From the NCBI GenBank assembly GCA_030144725.1, contig JASKMD010000007.1, positions 10,323,634 to 10,387,633 on the forward strand: DNA of 64,000 nucleotides. Direction: 5' to 3'. The translations under genes were made by a program, and so were the position numbers. The notes below the pieces were generated by a model. That model saw only the letters and a program-made list of their open reading frames with translations, searched no databases and was not told the DNA's origin. Below, one piece after another: positions 32,601 to 40,826 of this stretch; the stretch's first letter is position 1; each line of letters opens with the position of its first letter. The DNA is from Haematococcus lacustris (taxonomy: Eukaryota; Chlorophyta; Chlorophyceae; Chlamydomonadales; Haematococcaceae).

Positions 32601-32751
32601 AGATTGCATGGGACAGAAATTCGCGGCCCATTTGCGTCGCAACGGATGCACGGAGTTACGTAAGACTTGTACCGTTCGAACGGCCTTCTACTCCTCTTTC
32701 CAATGAGCTATGGTCGGTCCAATCGCGACCCGTCCTTGTTTATCGTGAGTG

Positions 32752-33224
32752 CAGGTCTATGGTTCAGGGTGTTCAGGTCTTGGTTCAGGGTGCTCAGGTC
32801 TTGGTTCAGGGTGTTCAGGTTTGTGTTCAGGGCGTTCAGGGTCGTGATCAGATCGTCTGCAAGACTGGCTGCTCGGATGAGTATGTAGAGGGCATTGACT
32901 TAACCCTTTTGTAACTATATTCTGTTTTTTGTATCGGTGGGGGGGATGCAATGGGGCGGCACGAACCTGCAAATCGTCATGCAAGTTAGACATGAAACAT
33001 GAAAAACTAATCTCTGTGCCCTGTACACAACGTCTAGCGCCGGTGCTAGTCAGGCTAGATTGGCGACCCGCAGCTAGGTAGCCAAGCGGGCGCCAAGCTC
33101 TGAAGCCAACCTCTTCTTGCAGACAACATCGCAGCCAGGCAACCACTTTCGCATGCCACATCGCAGCCAGGCAGCCACATTGCATCACCAGTCAAGCTTG
33201 GGATGCACCTCCACCCATAGCCGT
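32752..33224. other. Unassigned sequence with a 21-bp minisatellite
   Basis: It starts with about four copies of a 21-bp unit (GGTTCAGGGTGTTCAGGTCTT, 32760-32845). The rest is unique, except that 33070-33150 shares GTAGCCAAGCGGG and GCAGACAACATCGCAGC with 21180-21260. No gene is seen. Confidence 0.5.
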
Positions 33225-33967
33225 CACCGCTCGGACAGCTGGGATGACCACCTCCGGCTCCTGCTCCCCACCCTGCTCCCGCCCGCCCTGCTGCTGCCCT
33301 TGCCCGCCACCTTCCCCCATTTCACCCCCTAGCCCCTGCTCGCCCACCTGCCCCTGCCCGCCCCCTTCCCCCCCGTCCACCCCCCGACCTCCGCTCTCTG
33401 CCCCTCTGCCCCGTCTGCCCCTCTGCCCCGTCGGAGCCCGAGCTCCCCTGATAACCCAGCCCGGGCTCTGGCTGGGCGCACGGCAGGGCTGAGCTCTTGC
33501 TAACACTCATCGAAGGGCCCCAGCGGCGCGAAACAGGCCCAGGGCCTCAACTACCACCTTCCCGTCTCTGACTCGATCGAGCACCACGATGGTGAGGTCG
33601 TCCGCATTCTCCTTGGAGGGGAGCGCGGGGGTCAGGGCGGCCATGTGCATGGACAGAGGGCTGGAGGGGATGGTGGGGGTGCTGATGCGGCCTGCTAGCT
33701 GGAGCGAGCTGAGGTAGCTGACCAGCGGCTGAAGCACGATGCACCAGTACAGCGGGGAGGCCCCTCTGCCGTGCAGCAGCCCTGACGCAAGGGGGAAGCT
33801 GTCGGTGAGGTGGCCGTTGACCAGCACCTGGCTCGTGACACCCTGGTGCAGCAGCTGAGCCCACCGCACATGCCCCTCCCGGCAAAACCCCATGGCCTCC
33901 ATCGTGTCCTTGAGCAAGCCCCAGGACACGTTGTCATAGGCCCCCGCTAGATCCAGCAACAACAACC
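33225..33967 (-). pseudogene. LINE copy A, 3' part of reverse transcriptase (interrupted, defective)
   Basis: Minus-strand RT fragment from the catalytic Asp block (LLLLDLAGAYDNV) through SGLLHGRGASP to the third catalytic motif, which reads NADD instead of YADD (codon AAT at 33606-33608), and on to EALGLFRAAG. A one-base deletion then shifts frame to a stop after GALR. The coding sequence is cut at 33967 by the transposon at 33968-39583; the upstream part continues at 39584-40822. In the LINE's sense direction it ends near 33225 (VVIPAVRA). Reverse transcriptase copies LINE RNA at the target site; this copy cannot. Confidence 0.9.
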
Positions 33968-34207
33968 CACTCACGATAAATAAGGCCGACGCGAGGGTGT
34001 TTTTTGCATCGGATGGACATTCCGCTCCGATAGAACGATAGAGCGTTGAGTTTAAGGGGGACCTCGCTCTTGAATGAAGTCCTAACTCGCAGCGGTTGCG
34101 GAGATACAACGATCCGCGCGCGAGGTACCCCCCCCTTTTTGGGAATCTGCACAGATGTCGGTTAAATGAGCCCGGCATCTGTGCAGATGCATGTAGATGC
34201 CCTATGG

Positions 34208-36165
34208 ACATACGACATCTGCACAGATGCATCCCTCGACATCTGCACAGATGCCGACACAAACGACATCTGCACAGATGCATCCCTCGACATCTGCACA
34301 GCCGTCGACACAAACGACATCTGCACAGATGCATCCCTCGACATCTGCACAGCCGTCGACACAAACGACATCTGCACAGATGCATCCCTCGACATCTGCA
34401 CAGCTGTCGACACAAACGACATCTGCACAGCCAAGCATCCCTCGACATCTGCACAGCCGTCGACACAAACGACAACTGCACAGCCAAGCATCCCTCGACA
34501 TCTGCACAGCCGTCGACACAATCGACATCTGCACAGATGCATCCCTTGACATCTGCACAGCCGTCGACACAAACGACAACTGCACAGCCAAGCATCCCTC
34601 GACATCTGCACAGCCGTCGACACAAACGACAACTGCACAGCCAAGCATCCCTCGACATCTGCACAGCCGTCGACACAAACGACAACTGCACAGCCAAGCA
34701 TCCCTCGACATCTGCACAGCCGTCGACACAAACGACAACTGCACAGATGCATCCCTTGACATCTGCACAGCCGTCGACACAAACGACAACTGCACAGCCA
34801 AGCATCCCTCGACATCTGCACAGCCGTCGACACAAACGACAACAGCACAGCCAAGCATCCCTCGACATCTGCACAGCCGTCGACACAAACGACAACTGCA
34901 CAGCCAAGCATCCCTCGACATCTGCACAGCCGTCGACACAAACGACAACTGCACAGCCAAGCATCCCTCGACATCTGCACAGCCGTCGACACAAACGACA
35001 ACTGCACAGCCAAGCATCCCTCGACATCTGCACAGCCGTCGACACAAACGACAACTGCACAGCCAAGCATCCCTCGACATCTGCACAGCCGTCGACACAA
35101 ACGACATCTGCACAGATGCATCCCTCGACATCTGCACAGCCGTCGACACAAACGACATCTGCACAGATGCATCCCTCGACATCTGCACAGCTGTCGACAC
35201 AAACGACATCTGCACAGCCAAGCATCCCTCGACATCTGCACAGCCGTCGACACAAACGACATCTGCACAGCCAAGCATCCCTCGACATCTGCACAGCTGT
35301 CGACACAAACGACATCTGCACAGCCAAGCATCCCTCGACATCTGCACAGCCGTCGACACAAACGACAACTGCACAGCCAAGCATCCCTCGACATCTGCAC
35401 AGCCGTCGACACAAACGACAACTGCACAGCCAAGCATCCCTCGACATCTGCACAGCCGTCGACACAAACGACATCTGCACAGATGCATCCCTCGACATCT
35501 GCACAGCCGTCGACACAAACGACATCTGCACAGATGCATCCCTCGACATCTGCACAGCTGTCGACACAAACGACATCTGCACAGCCAAGCATCCCTCGAC
35601 ATCTGCACAGCTGTCGACACAAACGACATCTGCACAGCCAAGCATCCCTCGACATCTGCACAGCCGTCGACACAATCGACATCTGCACAGATGCATCCCT
35701 TGACATCTGCACAGCCGTCGACACAAACGACATCTGCACAGATGCATCCCTCGACATCTGCACAGCCGTCGACACAATCGACATCTGCACAGATGCATCC
35801 CTTGACATCTGCACAGCCGTCGACACAAACGACATCTGCACAGCCAAGCATCCCTCGACATCTGCACAGCCGTCGACACAAACGACATCTGCACAGATGC
35901 ATCCCTCGACATCTGCACAGCCGTCGACACAAACGACATCTGCACAGATGCATCCCTCGACATCTGCACAGCCAAGCATCCCTCGACATCTGCACAGCTG
36001 TCGACACAAACGACATCTGCACAGCCAAGCATCCCTCGACATCTGCACAGCCGTCGACACAAACGACATCTGCACAGATGCATCCCTTGACATCTGCACA
36101 GCCGTCGACACAAACGACATCTGCACAGATGCATCCCTCGACATCTGCACAGCTGTCGACGTAGT
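34208..36165. repeat. 53-bp subterminal array with CATCTGCACAG cores
   Basis: About 37 units of 53 bp, each with TCGACATCTGCACAG, CCGTCGACACAAACGACA and a second CTGCACAG followed by CCAAGCATCCC or ATGCATCCC. GACATCTGCACAGATG is a near-palindrome. The same motif recurs inverted at 39055-39440 near the other end. Very long frames here on both strands reflect a 53-bp period lacking stops, not genes. Confidence 0.93.
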
Positions 36166-36715
36166 GCAGCTGAGCACATGAAGAAAAGGCTTGCATAAAG
36201 GTTACGCAAAGGCACCGCGAAGGAAGCAAAATCACCGCGAAGGAATCAAGACTCTTCCATTATTCAACAATCTGTGTGATATCTGCATGAAGTTTTCGCA
36301 AAGGTGGCGCGAAGGAAGCCAAGGAACCGCGAAGGAGCTTAGAATGCCCCGTATAGCAGCAATGAGCAGCCAGGAGCAGCCAACAAAACTCGTCGCCAAA
36401 AGGCTACGAGCCAGCCAGCCAGCCGCATAGCATTAGCGACCAATCATAAAAACACGCCATCAGGTTAAGCGATAGGATCAAGAGATAGCGACAGAAAACG
36501 GAAGGAGGTGCAGTGATGCAGCGACACAGCGATGCAACGATGCGGCATAAGAAATGCATGAGGTGCAACTAGGACACGTAGCCCGAAGTATATGAGACGG
36601 AGCGGAAGAGGAGTGGAGGAGCCCGGAGAGGCGGTCAGGAGCCATGCAAGAGACGAAGCTGAGTGCACTTGAAACAAAGTTGGGTGCACCCACACAAACC
36701 CCACCCTAGCGAATG
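36166..36715. other. Transposon interior with CGCGAAGGA repeats
   Basis: It contains several spaced copies of GCRCCGCGAAGGA (36205-36340). The rest is unremarkable A/G-rich sequence. No gene is seen. Confidence 0.5.
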
Positions 36716-36790
36716 GTGAGTAGTTTATCTTGCAGTCATGTGGCTCCAAGTACCTTGCCTGATTATTTGCCAACCACTGAATTGCTTCAG
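36716..36790 (+). repeat. Intron-like module, 75 bp, divergent
   Basis: It runs from GTGAGTAG to GCTTCAG and is followed by GTTCAATGGTCCC. The interior diverges strongly from the other modules, but length, borders and the GGTC flank are kept. Confidence 0.5.
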
Positions 36791-36825
36791 GTTCAATGGT
36801 CCCAACCTCCCCTTCCCTACACCCA

Positions 36826-37363
36826 GCCCAGCTCAGCCCAACCCAGCCCAGCCCAGCCCAGCCCAGCCCAGCCCAGCCCAGCCCAGCCCAGCCCAGCCCA
36901 GCCCAGCCCAGCCCAGCCCAGCCCAGCCCAGCCCAGCCCAGCCCAGCCCAGCCCAGCCCAGCCCAGCCCAGCCCAGCCCAGCCCAGCCCAGCCCAGCCCA
37001 GCCCAGCCCAGCCCAGCCCAGCCCAGCCCAGCCCAGCCCAGCCCAGCCCAGCCCAGCCCAGCCCAGCCCAGCCCAGCCCAGCCCAGCCCAGCCCAGCCCA
37101 GCCCAGCCCAGCCCAGCCCAGCCCAGCCCAGCCCAGCCCAGCCCAGCCCAGCCCAGCCCAGCCCAGCCCAGCCCAGCCCAGCCCAGCCCAGCCCAGCCCA
37201 GCCCAGCCCAACCCAACCCAACCCAGCCCAGCCCAGCCCAGCCCAGCCCAGCCCAGCCCAGCCCAGCCCAGCCCAGCCCAGCCCAGCCCAGCCCAGCCCA
37301 GCCCAGCCCAGCCCAGCCCAGCCCAGCCCAGCCCAGCCCAGCCCAGCCCAGCCCAGCCCAGCC
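36826..37363. repeat. (CCCAG)n array, about 540 bp
   Basis: About 107 copies of CCCAG with a few CCCAA variants clustered at 37208-37222. It occupies the same place in this element as the 1.64-kb array at 27926-29566 does relative to the 32751 end. Confidence 0.97.
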
Positions 37364-37500
37364 CTCCCCTCCCTCCCTCCCCCACCACCACCTCCTTCAT
37401 CACCCTACCACAAGAAGCAGGTGCATGGAGCGCAAGAGCAGCCAGGAGCTGCAGCCATGGAGGCGCTGCCAGGTAGGTATAGAAGTGGCGCTAGCAAAGA

Positions 37501-37574
37501 GTGAGTGGCCAGCCCTTGCACATGGGTGGTCCGATGCCCAGCCTAACCGCAAATATGCCCATTGTTTACTGCAG
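37501..37574 (+). repeat. Intron-like module, 74 bp
   Basis: GTGAGTGGCC to TTTACTGCAG, followed by GTCCCACGGTCAG. It is the close partner of 30084-30157. Confidence 0.75.
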
Positions 37575-37709
37575 GTCCCACGGTCAGCCCTTCCCTCTTC
37601 CCCCCTTCCTCCTTCCCCCTTCCCCCTCCCCTCCCCTGTCCCACCACCTCCAAGCCTGGCACCCCACCTACCTCCCGCCTTTCCCACCCCCCGCCCCACG
37701 ACACACGCT

Positions 37710-37866
37710 GCAGCCCTCTCCCTACCCTACCCTTGGCGTAGCAGCCCTCTCCCTACCCTACCCTTGGCGTAGCAGCCCTCTCCCTACCCTACCCTTGGCG
37801 TAGCAGCCCTCTCCCTACTCTACCCTTGGCGTAGTAGCCCTCTCCCTACCCTACCCTTGGCGTAGC
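37710..37866. repeat. 31-bp repeat, about five copies
   Basis: Units of CCCTCTCCCTACCCTACCC followed by TTGGCGTAGCAG, with an exact 31-bp period. Confidence 0.9.
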
Positions 37867-38074
37867 AACCTGGAGCGGGCAACCTGGAGCGGGCAGCTTG
37901 GAGTAGCAGCCCACCCAGCCCACCCTGGCCATGCCATGCCCACACACCACAATGACCCTACCCATCCCTTACAAAAGGGATAGTTGAGCGCTTGGGTGGT
38001 TGTCAGCCCGTGCTTGCTGTCCTCGTCATCTTGACGCCTTGCTGCGATGGTGTTGTGTTGTCACCTTGTTGGGG

Positions 38075-38546
38075 TGTGGTGTGGTGTGGTGTGGTGTGGT
38101 GTGGTGTGGTGTGGTGTGGTGTGGTGTGGTGTGGTGTGGTGTGGTGTGGTGTGGTGTGGTGTGGTGTGGTGTGGTGTGGTGTGGTGTGGTGTGGTGTGGT
38201 GTGGTGTGGTGTGGTGTGGTGTGGTGTGGTGTGGTGTGGTGTGGTGTGGTGTGGTGTGGTGTGGTGTGGTGTGGTGTGGTGTGGTGTGGTGTGGTGTGGT
38301 GTGGTGTGGTGTGGTGTGGTGTGGTGTGGTGTGGTGTGGTGTGGTGTGGTGTGGTGTGGTGTGGTGTGGTGTGGTGTGGTGTGGTGTGGTGTGGTGTGGT
38401 GTGGTGTGGTGTGGTGTGGTGTGGTGTGGTGTGGTGTGGTGTGGTGTGGTGTGGTGTGGTGTGGTGTGGTGTGGTGTGGTGTGGTGTGGTGTGGTGTGGT
38501 GTGGTGTGGTGTGGTGTGGTGTGGTGTGGTGTGGTGTGGTGTGGTG
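38075..38546. repeat. (GTGTG)n array, about 470 bp
   Basis: About 94 copies of GGTGT, then a short (GGTGAT)n block to 38572. It is the counterpart of 30722-31556. Confidence 0.97.
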
Positions 38547-38734
38547 ATGGTGATGGTGATGGTGATGGTGATGGTGGTGTGTGGTGTCACCTTCTTGTTG
38601 TGTTGTGTCGTTGCTACCTTGTCACATCGTAGGGAGGTGTTATTATCATTGGGTGCATCAATGCATGTGCTTAGCATAGCCATATTGAGGTTTTGTGGAG
38701 TGATGGTGCATCGAGACATGTGCTTGCAAGTCCC

Positions 38735-39050
38735 GTAGCGAGGTGTTGCGGGATGTTTGAGTGTCAATGCATGTGTTTTGCGGGGGTGTTGCGGGGTGTT
38801 GGGTCGTCAATACATGTGTTTTGCGGGGGTGTAGCGAGGTGTTGCGGAATGTTTGGGTGTCAATGCATGTGTTTTGCGGGGGTGTAGCGAGGTGTTGCGG
38901 GGTGTTTTGGGTGTCAATACATGTGTTTTGCGGGGGTGTAGCGAGGTGTTGCGGGGTGTCTTGGTTGTCAATACATGTGTTTTGCGGGGGTGTTGCGAGG
39001 TCTTTCTGGATGTTTGGGTGTCAATGCATGTGCTTTGCGGATGTAATAGT
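38735..39050. repeat. 53-bp repeat array, about six copies
   Basis: The same unit as 31765-32215 (GTGTCAATACATGTGTTTTG; GCGAGGTGTTGCGG), with a partially deleted unit near 38785. Confidence 0.9.
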
Positions 39051-39054
39051 CGAT

Positions 39055-39440
39055 GAAATAGTCGACATCTGTGCAAATGAAGCCTCGACATCTGCATAGC
39101 CAAGCCGCGAATGTAATAGTCGACATCTGTGCAGATGCTACAGACAACATCTGCACAGCCAAGGCTCGAATGTAATAGTCGACATTTGTGCAGATGTCGT
39201 TGTCAACAGCTGCACAGATGTCGGTGTCAACATCTGCACAGCTAAGCATTGAATGTAATAGTCGACATCTGTGCAGATGTCGTCGTCAGCGGCTGCACAG
39301 ATGTTGGTCGCGGTATACGACATCTGTGCAGATGTCGACTTTCCGCAGCTGCACAGATGTCGACTCCGCCTGCAGCTGTGCAGATGTCGACTAGCAGCAG
39401 CTGTGCAGATAACGGACATACGACATCTGTGCAGATTGCT
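39055..39440. repeat. Subterminal array with CATCTGTGCAGATG cores
   Basis: About ten occurrences of GACATCTGTGCAGATGTCG or GCAGCTGCACAGATGTCG at irregular spacing, 140-530 bp from the right end. Orientation is opposite to the left array, so the two ends present the motif as inverted subterminal repeats. Confidence 0.9.
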
Positions 39441-39583
39441 TGGTTAACAAATTGGCGGCCAAATTACGTCGCAACGGATGCGCGGATTAACGTAAGACTT
39501 GTACCGTTCGAACGGCCTTCTACTCTAGTTTGCAATGAGCTATGGTCGGTCCAATCGCGACCGGTCCTTGTTTATCATGAGTG

Positions 39584-40822
39584 CCAGGCTGGGCTGCCCC
39601 GCTGCTGCAGGTACTCCAGCAGGCCTAGGTGGAACTGCACGCTGTCGCTGATGTCCCTGCCCAGGATGAAGGCCGACTGAGAGGAGTATACCAGCAGGTC
39701 CAACGGCAGCTGCAACCGGTCATCCACTGCCCTGGCCACCAGGCGCACATCGCAGTTGACGAGCGTGATGGGGCGGTAGCCGGCCACCTGGTCCCTCGGC
39801 TTGCCAGCCTTCGGCACGAGGGTGATGATGCCCGTGAGGAACTCAGCCAGGGGGGCAGGGTCAGCGGTGTCTGCCAGGGCCTCTTGCAACATGGCCCGCA
39901 GCGGTCGCCCCAGCTCCACCCACAGCCGGTCATAGACCTCCATGGGCAGCCCATCTAGCCCCGGGGCCTTGCTGTGCGCGCAGCCCTGAAGAGCCCGGCC
40001 CAGCTCCTCCTCTGACAGCATAGGGATGCCATCGGGGCCCTCGGCAGCCCTGGCCTGGGTGGGGGTGAGGTGGGAGGTGAGGCTGCCCAGCAGCGTGGCG
40101 CGCGCAGCTGTGTCCACCGGCTTGGCTGCGTAGGCTTCGGTGGGCTCTGTGGCTGAGTAGTGCTGCTTGAACGCCCTGCACGCTGCCTTCACCCCGTCCG
40201 GCGCGGTGAGGTCTGCTAGCTGACCTGGCTGGCCAGGGAGCTGGAGAAAGGAGATGAGGGTGGGGGTGTGCGCAGGCTGATCGCGATGGTAGAAGTAGAA
40301 GGAGGAGCGGTCGCCATAATACTGGCCGAGGAGTGCGCTGGCCAGCAGGGACTGCTGGGCCCCCTGCTCCCTCGCCCCCACCCCCGCCAGGGTTGCGGCC
40401 TTACCCAGGTGCTGCGCCGCCTGCACCTCAGCCCCCCCCTCTCGCTCCACCCGCACCAGCTGCCGCACGAGGTGAGCCGTGGCCACTGCCGCCGCCTTCT
40501 CCCTGCGCTGCTGCAGGTCACGCTGCGCGCGCCGCTGGGCCCGCAGCAACTGCTGGGCGCGCATGGCCAGGCCCTGCTTGATGCGGGCCCCCCTGGCCCT
40601 GTGCCCATCCCTAAGCAGCCCCAGCTGACTCGCAGCCTCGTGGTGATGTGCCTCCGCCTGGAGGAAACCCTTGAGGCAGTCCAGGAGGTCAGGGTTGTCG
40701 AGGTGGGCGGATGCTGCTGCCAGGGAGCGGGGACGGTGAGAGGCAGGCTGTGGGGGCATACTGCCACAGACACGGGCCGGTGGTCGGTAAGCATTGGCAG
40801 TACACCCTGGGTGGCGCTCATT
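39584..40822 (-). pseudogene. LINE copy A, endonuclease tail and 5' part of reverse transcriptase
   Basis: The minus-strand frame starts with the end of the AP-type endonuclease (LTDHRPVSVAV, with the conserved Asp-His). It continues through a Gln/Arg-rich linker (QAEAHHHEAASQLGLLRDG) to RT blocks: SKAPGLDGLPMEVYDRLW, LVPKAGKPRDQVAGYRPI, LVNCDVRLVARAVDDRLQ and SQSAFILGRDI. It is cut after RGSPAW by the transposon; the continuation is 33225-33967. Upstream it abuts, without poly(A), the 3' end of copy B-minus, so it is 5'-truncated just before the endonuclease tail. Confidence 0.9.
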
Positions 40823-40826
40823 ATTT

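Larger units (their letters stand above)
29961..32751. mobile_element. Right part of a CACTCA-family element ending at 32751
   Basis: Segment order matches the right half of the 33968-39583 element: an ACCACAAGAAGCAGG block, intron-like module, 31-bp repeats, GTGTG array, 53-bp repeats, palindromic subterminal repeats, then the end. The last about 95 bp (from ACTTGTACCGTTCGAACGG to TTTATCGTGAGTG at 32751) is nearly identical to the end at 39583. The next bases are CA. I cannot find the partner left end with a CACTCACGATAAAC repeat upstream, so the element is chimeric or truncated on the left. Confidence 0.75.
33968..39583. mobile_element. CACTCA-ended DNA transposon, 5616 bp, inserted in a LINE RT gene
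   Basis: The left end CACTCACGATAAATAAGG and the inverted right end CACTCATGATAAACAAGG match at 16 of 18 positions. CC flanks both sides (33966-33967 and 39584-39585). Removing the element and one CC restores the LINE sequence seen uninterrupted at 44320-44345, 48945-48970 and 53868-53890, which proves insertion. Content in order: a 53-bp array rich in GACATCTGCACAG; CGCGAAGGA repeats; intron-like modules; CCCAG, GTGTG and 53-bp arrays; then a CATCTGTGCAGATG array in the opposite orientation to the left one. No transposase is seen, so it is probably non-autonomous and mobilised by a CACTA-like enzyme such as that at 26266. Confidence 0.92.

Noticed and set aside
33507..36215. A 902-residue minus-strand frame joining RT sequence to Cys-rich repeats
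   Set aside because: It is an accident of the transposon insertion at 33967/33968. The repeat part is a 53-bp satellite and the RT part belongs to the interrupted LINE.
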